Of a DNA stretch of 64,000 nt, positions 17,192 through 24,636 are shown piece after piece (position 1 is the stretch's first letter; each line of letters starts with the position of its first letter). This DNA comes from Spirosomataceae bacterium TFI 002 (GTDB lineage Bacteria; Bacteroidota; Bacteroidia; Cytophagales; Spirosomataceae). The DNA lies in the NCBI GenBank assembly GCA_900230115.1, contig LT907983.1:372001-436000 (forward strand), given 5' to 3'. The translations under genes and the position numbers were made by a program. The notes beneath the pieces were generated by a model, which ran no database searches, was not told where the DNA came from, and saw nothing but the letters and a program-made list of their open reading frames with translations.

Positions 17192-18739
17192 ATGAAAAAA
17201 GGAGTCAAAAAGAAGCCTGTATTTAAGGATTATGATCCTTATCAGCTATCCCTTCTTCCTCCATCGTTAAATGAATTAATTCCCGAAAATCACGTGGTTC
17301 GATTGGTACAAAGAATCATAGATGAGATAGATATTGATTCATTATTGCAGAAGTATTCTGGAGGCGGAAGTTCATCATTTCATCCACGAATGATGTTAAA
17401 AATTATTATTTACGGCTATATCAGCAATATTTATTCCTCTCGAAAAATAGAAGAAGCCGTCAGTTCAAACATTCACTTCATGTGGCTTGCTGGCATGCAG
17501 CGACCAGACCATAATACAATAAACCGATTTAGAACGGATAGATTGAAGTCGGTATTGAAAGAGGTTTTTGGTCAAGTCGTTTTACTGATGGCAGATCAAG
17601 GACTGGTAGATTTAAAGACGGTTTATGTGGATGGAACCAAAATAGAGGCCAATGCCAATAAATACACTTTTGTATGGGGCAAGTCTATAAAGCGGAATAC
17701 AGAAAGGATAAAAGAACAGCTTAAAGACCTTTGGAACTATGCCGAAAAGGTAGCCTCCGAGGAGATGAAAGATAACTCGCCCACTATTTTTGAAAAGATA
17801 GATTCTCAAAAAGTAGAACAGACTATCGGGCAAATCAATCAAGCCTTAAAAGGCAAAGAAGTAGATCCGAAAGTGAAGCAAAAGCTGAATTATGCAAAGA
17901 ACAATTGGCCAAAGAATCTAAAGAAATACGAAGTTCAGCAAAAGCTGATGGGTGATCGAAACTCCTATTCCAAGACAGATCCAGATGCCACTTTTATGCG
18001 AATGAAAGACGACCACATGCTCAATGGTCAGCTAAAAGCGGGCTACAACTGGCAGATAAGTACTTGTAATCAATGTATTCTAAACTACGACATCTACCAA
18101 TATGCCAACGATGTATATACCTTACCACTCCACCTAGAAACCTTCAAAGAGCTCTATAAAAAATTACCAGAAGAAGTGGTGGCCGATGCCGGCTATGGCT
18201 CGGAAGAAAACTATCAATATTTAGAGAACAATGAACTTGAGGGCTATGTGAAATACAATTACTTCCATAAAGAGCAAAAAGCCAAAGGGAAGATAAAGCC
18301 TGAAGATGCCTTCAAGTCAGAGAACCTGTATTACGATTCGGAGAACGACTTTTTTATCTGTCCGATGGGTCAAAAAATGGAGAAAGTCTATGAAAAAACA
18401 GAGAAAAGAAAATCTGGATACCAACAACAAATAAGCTTTTATCAAGCAAAAAACTGTGACAATTGCCCATTGAAAGGAGCCTGCCACAAAGCCAAAGGAA
18501 ATCGACTTGTCCAAGTCAATCACAATGCAAAAAGATTAAAAGACAAAGCACGACAAAAGCTACTAAGTCCAGAGGGAATAAAACATCGCTCCCAAAGGCC
18601 AGCAGATGTGGAAGCAGTCTTTGGAAACATCAAGCAAAACAAAAACTTCAGAAGATTTATGTTAAGAGGAAAAGAAAAAGTCCTCATCGAAACGGGCTTG
18701 CTCGCCCTTGCACACAATATCCAAAAAATGGCTTCATAA
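17192..18739 (+). CDS. IS1182-family transposase (copy 1)
   Basis: This 515-residue DDE transposase has an N-terminal DUF772-like helical domain: L-L-P-P-S-L-N-E-L-I-P, and later R-K-I-E-E-A. The R-P-D-H-N-T-I-N-R-F-R motif follows. The catalytic core begins at V-Y-V-D-G-T-K-I-E-A-N (near residue 150), with V-V-A-D-A-G-Y-G-S-E-E-N near 330 and a C-terminal V-E-A-V-F-G-N-I-K-Q-N. A four-Cys patch (C-P-M-G, then C-D-N-C and G-A-C) precedes the C-terminal motif, as in many IS1182 proteins. The ORF is intact and identical in sequence to the copy at 51456-53003, so it is probably recently active. Confidence 0.93.
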   Translation: MKKGVKKKPVFKDYDPYQLSLLPPSLNELIPENHVVRLVQRIIDEIDIDSLLQKYSGGGSSSFHPRMMLKIIIYGYISNIYSSRKIEEAVSSNIHFMWLAGMQRPDHNTINRFRTDRLKSVLKEVFGQVVLLMADQGLVDLKTVYVDGTKIEANANKYTFVWGKSIKRNTERIKEQLKDLWNYAEKVASEEMKDNSPTIFEKIDSQKVEQTIGQINQALKGKEVDPKVKQKLNYAKNNWPKNLKKYEVQQKLMGDRNSYSKTDPDATFMRMKDDHMLNGQLKAGYNWQISTCNQCILNYDIYQYANDVYTLPLHLETFKELYKKLPEEVVADAGYGSEENYQYLENNELEGYVKYNYFHKEQKAKGKIKPEDAFKSENLYYDSENDFFICPMGQKMEKVYEKTEKRKSGYQQQISFYQAKNCDNCPLKGACHKAKGNRLVQVNHNAKRLKDKARQKLLSPEGIKHRSQRPADVEAVFGNIKQNKNFRRFMLRGKEKVLIETGLLALAHNIQKMAS

Positions 18740-18814
18740 GGGCTATTTCGGCCTCATTTTAAACTCCCCGCACCAAAACCAGAAGAGATTGTCACAAGAA
18801 TTACACTTTTATTC

Positions 18815-18856
18815 AAAAAAGAAGGCTGACCCACGTTTATAATGAGACAGCCTCTT
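18815..18856 (-). terminator. Intrinsic terminator built into IS right end (copy 1)
   Basis: Read leftward on the minus strand, the right inverted repeat AAGAGGCTG(T)CTCA pairs with TGGG(T)CAGCCT(T)CTT, with one mismatch and one bulge. It is followed by six Ts. It faces into the element from the other side. Confidence 0.55.
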
Positions 18857-18876
18857 CGTGATGTATAGCTTAATTA

Positions 18877-20190
18877 CTATTTCTTAAAACCTACTTTATG
18901 ACCCCAAATTGCATAATAAAGGATAATTGCATAGCAAGGTAACAATATCCAATAACTGCTGTTAGCTGATGATGCCATAGCTTCTGCTTCTGCCATACCA
19001 TTGGACATTAAATCGTGTTTACCAGCATCTACAATTCTACCGTAAAGCGGTGGAATTATCGCTCCACCAGAAATCGCCATTACTAACAAAGCTGAGCCTG
19101 TTTTTGTAAATTTCCCTAAACCATGAAGTGTTAAAGGCCAAATCGCAGGCCAAACTAAGGCATTGGCAACACCCAATCCTGCTACAAAAAGAACTGAAGT
19201 AAAACCAGTTGTAGTGAGAATGCATATTGAGAATACGATTCCTAACATGGCACTAATTCTCAAGGCCAAACCTTGACTTAGGTATTTAGGAATTAAAACA
19301 ACTCCTAGTGCGTAGGTAATAACCATTGCCATTAATGTATAAGAGGTAAAGTGCGAAGCTTCATCTGCAGGAAGACCTAATGACAGCCCGTAAGCAATAA
19401 TAGAATCACCGGCAATAACCTCTGCACCTACATAAACAAACAGTGCAAATACCCCTAACCATAAATGAGGAAATTGAAAAATACTTGTTTTTGCTGTTTC
19501 TCCCTCTGCAACGGCCTCATCGCTATCCCCTTCCAATTCTGGCAAAGGAGCTTTCAAAATTAGCAGTCCAAATATAAACAAAACAGCAGCCATGGCTATA
19601 TAAGGCATTACCACATTATCTGCCATTGAATCTAGTAACTGGAATTTTTCATCCTCAGAAACCGTACTCAATTTCTCATTTACATCGTCTATTCCAGATA
19701 ATAACAATGATCCAAAAACTATGGAACCTACAGCTCCAGCTACTTTATTTGCAATTCCCATCATTGCAATTCTCTTTGCACCACTTTCAATAGGTCCTAA
19801 AACAGTTATGTAAGGATTTGCAGCAGTTTGCAAAAGTGTCATACCCGTTCCTTGGATAAATATTCCTGCTAAAAACATCCAATAAGTTCTGGCTTCTGCG
19901 GCTGGAATAAATACCAATGCACCAATTGCCATTATTATTAAACCAATCGACATTCCTTTCTTATAGCCTACTTTTTTCAATAAATAAGATGATGGAAGGG
20001 CCATCACAACGAAAGCAATATACGACGCAGTAGCAACAAGGTAGGCTTGCGTATCTGTTAATTCATTGATCGTTTTCATGAACGGAATGAGTACTCCGTT
20101 AATCCAAGTTACAAATCCAAAAATGAAGAACATTGCTCCAATAATGAGCATTGGTGCTAGATTATTATTGCTTTTAGTGGTAGTTGACAT
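18877..20190 (-). CDS. Sugar MFS transporter, L-fucose permease type
   Basis: This 437-residue membrane protein of the fucose:H+ symporter group has about 12 predicted membrane helices. Family patterns include F-F-I-F-G-F-V-T-W-I-N-G at residues 21-32, A-N-P-Y-I-T-V-L-G-P near 125, and a conserved A-L-V-W-P-A-I-W-P-L late in the chain. A central acidic loop separates the two halves. FucP/GluP relatives import fucose, galactose or glucose with protons across the inner membrane. Sulfatase and fucosidase genes at 24637-28346 make fucose a reasonable guess, but the substrate is not shown by sequence. The stop is 20 bp from the IS right end. Without the element, the thiolase start would lie about 68 bp downstream. 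Confidence 0.92.
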   Translation of the reverse strand: MSTTTKSNNNLAPMLIIGAMFFIFGFVTWINGVLIPFMKTINELTDTQAYLVATASYIAFVVMALPSSYLLKKVGYKKGMSIGLIIMAIGALVFIPAAEARTYWMFLAGIFIQGTGMTLLQTAANPYITVLGPIESGAKRIAMMGIANKVAGAVGSIVFGSLLLSGIDDVNEKLSTVSEDEKFQLLDSMADNVVMPYIAMAAVLFIFGLLILKAPLPELEGDSDEAVAEGETAKTSIFQFPHLWLGVFALFVYVGAEVIAGDSIIAYGLSLGLPADEASHFTSYTLMAMVITYALGVVLIPKYLSQGLALRISAMLGIVFSICILTTTGFTSVLFVAGLGVANALVWPAIWPLTLHGLGKFTKTGSALLVMAISGGAIIPPLYGRIVDAGKHDLMSNGMAEAEAMASSANSSYWILLPCYAIILYYAIWGHKVGFKK

Positions 20191-20254
20191 TGATTATTTA
20201 TTAAGATTTTTTAAAAATAGCTTATTGGACTGGAAAGTCAATAGGATTTAAAAT

Positions 20255-20273
20255 CTTAGTAGGTATAACTAAG
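20255..20273. repeat. Inverted repeat upstream of the permease gene
   Basis: CTTAGT and ACTAAG are separated by 7 bp, about 65 bp before the permease ATG (20190). This could be an operator for a sugar-responsive regulator. There is no second copy to support it. Confidence 0.3.
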
Positions 20274-20377
20274 CTCAAATTTGGTTGAAAAATGAAAGTT
20301 TAATTAAGAATTAGAATTACAGTTTATAATTCTTAACCTAAATCAAGGAGCTACTTGATAAACTACAAAGAACACAG

Positions 20378-20791
20378 TTAAATGGCTTTCATTTTATTAC
20401 CCCTTTTTTCATGAGTAATTTCTGCCAAACCTAGGTGCTCCATGAGAGGTGGGATATACATTCCGAATCTACCCCTAAGATTCTTTTTCAGTCCGTACCA
20501 TCCGCCTATCGGGTTTTCTGATGACCTCCCCCAGTGTTCAACAGTACCTTCTTTAGTTTCTTGTTTTTCGTCTTTACTTCCCATTTCCATCCAATCGCCG
20601 TGAGATTGAAGCATTTCGTGTAAATCTGCCAAACAACGAATGTCGTAATGCAGCACCGTTTTCCCCACGGTACAAACTAATATTTCTTTTCCATCCTTGT
20701 TTGCCACATGCATGGTATAGCTGGATGTATTTGGAGGAGTGAGTAGTTCCAAAGGGTTTTCTGAATCACCAATTCTTTCGAGATAGTTCAT
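20378..20791 (-). CDS. Conserved hypothetical protein, 137 aa
   Basis: I do not recognise this protein with confidence. It is 137 residues long, has no signal peptide or membrane segment, and starts at the ATG at 20789-20791. The N-terminal half has short strands (Y-T-M-H-V-A-N, then I-L-V-C-T-V-G-K-T). The C-terminal half has a conserved-looking W-G-R-S-S-E-N-P-I-G-G-W-Y-G-L and a basic tail. It looks like a soluble Bacteroidota-specific protein. It stands alone between the permease promoter region and a long spacer. No function is proposed. Confidence 0.6.
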   Translation of the reverse strand: MNYLERIGDSENPLELLTPPNTSSYTMHVANKDGKEILVCTVGKTVLHYDIRCLADLHEMLQSHGDWMEMGSKDEKQETKEGTVEHWGRSSENPIGGWYGLKKNLRGRFGMYIPPLMEHLGLAEITHEKRGNKMKAI

Positions 20792-21103
20792 ATTTATGTT
20801 TTTTATGATAAAGTAAGCTAAGAGTTTTTCGACCTAAGTAAAAGTATAAAAACGGAATCAAACAACTTTAACATTTTATCAAATCAGTCATTTCTTAATT
20901 ATATGCAATTAATTAAAAAGCTTAATTAGTTGATTTTCAAGTTACTTTCTTTGACTTTTAAGTCAAAAAAAAGAAAGTTTTGAACAAAGTAAATAAATGC
21001 TGTGTTCTATTCTCGACTTCTAAATAGAGGATGACTCCTCGGCACCTTTTGAATGTTGGTCACACACTCTGGCGTGATTCATAAGGTGAAAAAGAATTAA
21101 AAA
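20792..21103. other. 312-bp divergent spacer with hairpins
   Basis: This is the divergent region between the 137-aa gene and the PTPS-like gene. It contains TTGACT-TTTA-AGTCAA at 20951-20966, inside a larger imperfect repeat (ACTTTCTTTG.../...AGAAAGT). It also contains GAGGA-TGAC-TCCTC near 21026. I looked for a preQ1-type aptamer because of the pterin and deazaguanine theme and did not find one. No ORF with coding character was seen. Confidence 0.5.
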
Positions 21104-21520
21104 GTGAAAAAGAAAGTAGCAGTTTTTAGAAAAGAGCATTTTAATGCCGCACATCGATTGCACAACCCTTCTTGGAATGAGGAGAAAAACAATCGTATTT
21201 TCGGTAAATGTAATAATCCCAATTACCATGGGCACAACTACGAAATGGAAGTGAAAGTGGTAGGGCATATTGATGACGAAACTGGTTATGTCATGGATAT
21301 TAAGATACTTTCTGATATAATCAAAGAACATGTGCTAGATAAACTGGATCATAAAAATCTAAATTTAGACGTTCCTGAATTCGAATTTCTTAACCCAACT
21401 GCCGAAAATATCGTGATAGTCATTCACGAAAAAATTGAAAAAGCTATTAACAATCCTCAGCTAGCCCTCACAGTTAGACTGTACGAAACTCCAAGAAACT
21501 ATGTTGAATACCCCGGATAA
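21104..21520 (+). CDS. 6-pyruvoyl-tetrahydropterin synthase/6-carboxytetrahydropterin synthase family
   Basis: This 138-residue protein starts at GTG (21104), which is the only position that keeps the N-terminal strand KKKVAVFRKEHF. The zinc ligands are His17 (H-F-N-A-A-H-R-L) and His42 and His44 (N-Y-H-G-H-N-Y). The catalytic Cys is Cys36 in G-K-C-N-N-P-N-Y-H-G-H. The spacing C-x5-HGH is that of the eukaryotic PTPS (biopterin) type, not the C-x3-HGH of typical QueD. L-D-H-K-N-L and the final V-R-L-Y-E-T complete the active site. It overlaps the start of folE by 20 bp, so it probably uses the FolE product dihydroneopterin triphosphate. I infer a biopterin-type role. queE is present at 58455, so a queuosine role is not excluded. 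Confidence 0.85.
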   Translation: MKKKVAVFRKEHFNAAHRLHNPSWNEEKNNRIFGKCNNPNYHGHNYEMEVKVVGHIDDETGYVMDIKILSDIIKEHVLDKLDHKNLNLDVPEFEFLNPTAENIVIVIHEKIEKAINNPQLALTVRLYETPRNYVEYPG

Positions 21521-22190
21521 AGACAAAAAAACGATTGAGAAGCTTTACGAAGAGCTTGGGGAAAATCATGTAATGACCAATATTGCAACTCCTCTTAGAG
21601 AAGATGCTTTTCAGTTGGACGATGAAACCAAAATAGAGCTCATAGGGAAGCATTTCAAAGAAATAATGCAGATTCTTGGCCTTGATCTTACAGATGATAG
21701 CCTTAAAGGAACTCCACATAGGGTTGCCAAAATGTATGTAAACGAGATATTTTCGGGTCTTAATCCTGGAAACATGCCTCAACTTACTCTTTTTGAAAAC
21801 CAGTACAGATATAGTGAAATGCTCGTGGAGCGTGACATTAAATTCCATAGCAATTGCGAGCACCATTTTGTACCTATCAATGGCTTTGCTCACATAGCTT
21901 ATATATCTAGTGGTAAAGTTATTGGCTTATCTAAACTACACCGGATAGTGAATCACTATGCACGAAGACCGCAGGTGCAGGAGCGTATGACTATTCAAGT
22001 TGGTAACGCATTGAAAGAGGCACTTGGAACTGAAGATGTAGCTGTAATATTAGATGCTGATCACATGTGTGTTTCCATGCGAGGAGTTGGAGATCAATCT
22101 AGTTCAACGGTTACATCATTTTACTCTGGTGCGTTCAAAGAAGCCGCTCGAAAAGAAGAGTTTTTGAAAAACTTGAGTTTGAGAAAGTAG
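21501..22190 (+). CDS. folE: GTP cyclohydrolase I
   Basis: This 229-residue enzyme converts GTP to 7,8-dihydroneopterin triphosphate, the first step of folate and pterin synthesis, in the cytosol. The family patterns are intact: T-P-H-R-V-A-K-M-Y, the zinc-binding N-C-E-H-H-F, S-K-L-H-R-I-V and H-M-C-V-S-M-R-G. Both Cys ligands and the His are present. The first ~40 residues are a variable extension. It overlaps the upstream PTPS-like gene by 20 bp, so translation is probably coupled and the two form an operon. No terminator directly follows the stop; the nearest is at 22307. Confidence 0.97.
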   Translation: MLNTPDKDKKTIEKLYEELGENHVMTNIATPLREDAFQLDDETKIELIGKHFKEIMQILGLDLTDDSLKGTPHRVAKMYVNEIFSGLNPGNMPQLTLFENQYRYSEMLVERDIKFHSNCEHHFVPINGFAHIAYISSGKVIGLSKLHRIVNHYARRPQVQERMTIQVGNALKEALGTEDVAVILDADHMCVSMRGVGDQSSSTVTSFYSGAFKEAARKEEFLKNLSLRK

Positions 22191-22198
22191 GTTTATTT

Positions 22199-22228
22199 GA
22201 ACCGCAAAGACACGAAGGCACGAAGTTA
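22199..22228 (+). repeat. Degenerate CGCAAAGACACGAAGG intergenic repeat
   Basis: The spacer after folE carries an ACCGCAAAGACACGAAGG-type string. Similar decayed strings occur at 23097-23120 (complement), 30690-30722, 30930-30985 (complement) and 40914-40935. All are intergenic. Confidence 0.45.
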
Positions 22229-22306
22229 TATCTAGATTGAAAGAAGTTTATATATCCTATTTTAGGTTTAAAACTTATTGACAAATCTTAAAACATATAG
22301 CATTAC

Positions 22307-22342
22307 AACGGGTTAAATTAGAAATAATTAACCCGTTTTTTT
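22307..22342 (+). terminator. Strong intrinsic terminator directly before a start codon
   Basis: AACGGGTTAA (22307-22316) pairs perfectly with TTAACCCGTT (22328-22337), 11-nt loop. The T-run 22336-22342 ends at the base before the ATG at 22343. By structure it is the best terminator in the window. It could end the PTPS/folE transcript or act as an attenuator for the dehydrogenase gene. Confidence 0.75.
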
Positions 22343-23032
22343 ATGTCTAAAATTTTGATTGTTGGTGCGAGTTCAGGAATAGGAGAAGAAACCGCAAAAA
22401 TGTTAATTGCAGAAGGCCATGAAGTGATCTCAGCCTCAAGAAATAAGCCTTCAGTTGCCCTAAGCAAACATCTTACTTGGGATGCTAGTAATCCTGATGA
22501 TAGTGTTTTTGCTGAAATAGTTGAGCTTGACGGAATAGTTTACTGCCCTGGAACCATTAATTTGAAACCTTTCTCAAGATTAAAGACTGAGGATTTCCAA
22601 AATGACTTTCAAGTAAATGTACTTGGAGCAATCAACGTCATACAAGCCAATGTTAACAAATTAAGAAAATCAAGTGTAGCTTCAGTTGTGCTTTTTAGTA
22701 CTGTTGCAGTACAAACTGGCATGAGTTTCCACGCATCTGTTGCAGCAAGTAAGGGAGCTTTGGAAGGCCTTGTGAGATCTTTAGCAGCTGAATATGCAGC
22801 CAACGGCATTCGATTCAATGCCATTGCACCTTCCCTTACCAAAACACCTCTTGCGAGTGCTCTCACTTCAAGTGACGATAAGATAGAAGCAAGCAATAAA
22901 AGGCATCCACTTGGTAGAATAGGAACAACAGAAGACCTTGCAAATGCGGCCAGTTATCTCATTAGTGAAAAATCTTCTTGGGTAACAGGACAAATATTCC
23001 ATATTGATGGCGGAATGGGTAGCTTGAAATAG
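22343..23032 (+). CDS. Atypical short-chain dehydrogenase/reductase lacking the catalytic Tyr
   Basis: This 229-residue Rossmann protein has the cofactor motif G-A-S-S-G-I-G at residues 8-14 and a late N-G-I-R-F-N-A-I-A-P. The C terminus G-G-M-G-S-L-K is normal for the family. In the active site, Ser119 and Lys137 are present, but the position four before Lys, normally Tyr, is Val133 (H-A-S-V-A-A-S-K-G-A-L). A subgroup of bacterial dehydrogenases with this H-A-S-[IV]-A-A-x-K pattern exists, as far as I recall, so this is probably not a sequencing error. It lies 152 bp after folE on the same strand, which suggests a pterin-related or regulatory role. Sepiapterin-reductase activity is possible but unproven. 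Its ATG abuts a terminator hairpin. Confidence 0.85.
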   Translation: MSKILIVGASSGIGEETAKMLIAEGHEVISASRNKPSVALSKHLTWDASNPDDSVFAEIVELDGIVYCPGTINLKPFSRLKTEDFQNDFQVNVLGAINVIQANVNKLRKSSVASVVLFSTVAVQTGMSFHASVAASKGALEGLVRSLAAEYAANGIRFNAIAPSLTKTPLASALTSSDDKIEASNKRHPLGRIGTTEDLANAASYLISEKSSWVTGQIFHIDGGMGSLK

Positions 23033-23043
23033 CTTGGTTTGAC

Positions 23044-23067
23044 CTTCAAAGGCCCTAAGCTTTGAAG
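23044..23067 (+). terminator. Hairpin after the dehydrogenase gene
   Basis: CTTCAAAG and CTTTGAAG form a perfect 8-bp stem with an 8-nt loop, 11 bp after the stop at 23032. The T-tract that follows is poor (CTAAAGACTTTTAAA). Confidence 0.4.
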
Positions 23068-23212
23068 CTAAAGACTTTTAAAATATCGATTCCTAAAACT
23101 TTAAGTCTTTGCGACCTTGAGGTTTGCTTATTTACAGATTGAAATTATTGTAAACACACATATTTCAACAGCTTTGTTCCTTGCTACTTTTTAATCCACT
23201 AATTTCGCAGCA

Positions 23213-23764
23213 ATGAGTTTGGAGAAAAACCCTTGGGAGATACTTTCTAAAAGTACCCAATACGATAATAACTGGATTGAAGTAGTTCATCACGAAGTGC
23301 TTAACCCATCTGGAAATGCTGGAGTTTACGGCACTGTCAATTTCAAAAACATTGCTATAGGTGTTATTCCGATAGACGAAGAAGGCAATACTTGGCTTGT
23401 AGGTCAATACCGCTTTCCAATAGAAGAGTATTCATGGGAAATACCCGAAGGTGGCTGCCCCGAAGGTGAATCTATGCTAGAAGCCGCACAAAGAGAGCTA
23501 CTAGAAGAAACTGGACTCATTGCCAAAGAATATACACAGATTTGTAAAATACATACCTCCAATTCAGTTTGTAGAGAAGTTGGTTACATTTATGTGGCAG
23601 AGGGTTTAACCCAGTCTCAAGCCCAACCAGAAGACACAGAGCAACTCATTGTTAAGAAAGTACCTTTAGATAAAGCAATAGAAATGGCTATGATGGGTCA
23701 AATCACAGACTCATTAAGTGTTGCGGGACTTTTGAAAATTGGCATCTTGAAAAACAACAAATGA
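23213..23764 (+). CDS. Nudix hydrolase (ADP-sugar pyrophosphatase-like)
   Basis: This 183-residue cytosolic protein has a complete Nudix box from Gly80 to Leu102 (G-x5-E-x7-R-E-L-L-E-E-T-G-L). All metal-binding Glu residues are present. The preceding Y-R-F-P-I-E-E-Y-S-W-E-I-P-E-G-G resembles ADP-ribose and nucleoside-diphosphate-sugar pyrophosphatases. These split ADP-ribose-like substrates into AMP and a sugar phosphate. The last codons overlap the ATG of the LysE-type exporter by 4 bp (ATGA), so the two are translationally coupled. No functional link between them is obvious. Confidence 0.92.
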   Translation: MSLEKNPWEILSKSTQYDNNWIEVVHHEVLNPSGNAGVYGTVNFKNIAIGVIPIDEEGNTWLVGQYRFPIEEYSWEIPEGGCPEGESMLEAAQRELLEETGLIAKEYTQICKIHTSNSVCREVGYIYVAEGLTQSQAQPEDTEQLIVKKVPLDKAIEMAMMGQITDSLSVAGLLKIGILKNNK

Positions 23765-24369
23765 TAGAACTTATAGGGTCGGCATTGCTAACTGGAGCTA
23801 TTCTAAGCTTTGGTTTTGGATCCGTTTTTTTCGCTTTGATACAATCTAGTTTAGACCATGGCTATACTAAAGGTGTCAAAATGGCTGCTGGTGTAACCGT
23901 AAGTGACATCTTACTGGTTTTCTTAGCTTTGGTAGGAACTTCATTTTTGCCTCAAATTCCAAATTTTGAGAAGTACTTTAGAATCATAGGAGCACTTTTA
24001 CTGATTGGGCTTGCAATTGGGCAATTCAAGAGTTTTCAATTACCAAGGAAGGTAGAAGGAACTAAAATGATGAACTTTCTTTACTTTTTTGTTAAAGGAT
24101 TTCTACTTAATATTTTAAATCCTGTCAACTTTTTAACCTGGGTGGCAGTATCTGCTGGACTAAAGTCTTATGCTTTTAGCTTCAATGAAGAATTGTTGTT
24201 TTTCGGAATTGCCATAGTGACAATATTCATTTCTGAATCACTCATTGCCTACTTTTCAGGAAGGCTCAAAAGGGTTTTAAACGAAACACTCATGCTCCGC
24301 GTAAAACAGGTCACCGGCATTATTTTTATTTGCCTAGCTGCAAAATTGCTTTGGGATGCCTTAAGTTAA
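23761..24369 (+). CDS. LysE/RhtB-family exporter
   Basis: This 202-residue inner-membrane protein has five to six predicted helices. It follows the LysE/RhtB layout: an N-terminal helix with G-A-I-L-S-F-G-F-G-S, a cytosolic basic stretch, then G-F-L-L-N-I-L-N-P-V-N-F-L-T-W, which is the family's conserved Asn-Pro motif. Members export amino acids or related small molecules. The substrate is unknown. The start overlaps the Nudix gene by 4 bp. The stop overlaps the end of the convergent YqaE gene by 4 bp. Confidence 0.88.
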   Translation: MIELIGSALLTGAILSFGFGSVFFALIQSSLDHGYTKGVKMAAGVTVSDILLVFLALVGTSFLPQIPNFEKYFRIIGALLLIGLAIGQFKSFQLPRKVEGTKMMNFLYFFVKGFLLNILNPVNFLTWVAVSAGLKSYAFSFNEELLFFGIAIVTIFISESLIAYFSGRLKRVLNETLMLRVKQVTGIIFICLAAKLLWDALS

Positions 24370-24560
24370 TAACTTACTCTACGCATCACTCTTCTATGCC
24401 TTCTTGCTGATTTACGGTCCAAATTATTGGAAACAGCCCAAATAGCTGCCGGAATCCAACCAATAAGTGTGATTTGTAAAACAAGGCAAAGGATACACCT
24501 CAGAATTTGTCCTGTAATCAAGAAGTAAAGACTTGGGAAAAAGATGGCTATCAATGTCAT
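24366..24560 (-). CDS. YqaE/Pmp3-family small membrane protein
   Basis: The ATG at 24558-24560 gives 64 residues. A TTG two codons upstream is less likely. Two hydrophobic helices are joined by a short loop: F-F-P-S-L-Y-F-L-I-T-G, then L-C-L-V-L-Q-I-T-L-I-G-W-I-P-A-A-I-W-A-V. The tail is rich in Arg and Lys. The G-W-I-P-A-A-I-W-A pattern matches the UPF0057/Pmp3 family, small membrane proteins linked to salt and envelope stress. It lies 76 bp after the sulfatase stop on the same strand and may be read through from that operon. Confidence 0.75.
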   Translation of the reverse strand: MTLIAIFFPSLYFLITGQILRCILCLVLQITLIGWIPAAIWAVSNNLDRKSARRHRRVMRRVSY

Positions 24561-24636
24561 AACCAAATATAGAAAATGCCCAGTAAGCTGGTATTGAGAT
24601 TTTTACAAATGGTCAAATAACTTTAAGATTGGCTGA

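Larger units (their letters stand above)
17135..18856 (+). mobile_element. IS1182-family insertion sequence, copy 1
   Basis: The element is 1722 bp long with a 14-bp perfect terminal inverted repeat, AAGAGGCTGTCTCA at the left and its complement at the right. It holds one transposase gene. A second copy of the same length lies at 51399-53120, and its encoded protein is identical. No target-site duplication is evident: the left flank reads ACAAAAGA and the right flank CGTGATGT. The element sits between a sugar permease gene and a thiolase gene, both on the minus strand. Confidence 0.9.

Noticed and set aside
17192-18739. Programmed frameshift in the IS transposase
   Set aside because: The transposase is one continuous frame with all motifs, so no frameshift is needed.
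20944-20978. Hairpin TTGACT/AGTCAA as a terminator
   Set aside because: It lies in a divergent spacer with no gene ending toward it, and no T-run follows in a useful direction.
20792-21103. Possible preQ1 or pterin riboswitch before the PTPS-like gene
   Set aside because: Hairpins exist, but the pseudoknot or loop pattern of known aptamers was not found.
21020-21331. 103-residue minus-strand frame opposite the PTPS-like gene
   Set aside because: The plus strand here encodes clear zinc and Cys motifs of PTPS, so the minus frame is a shadow.
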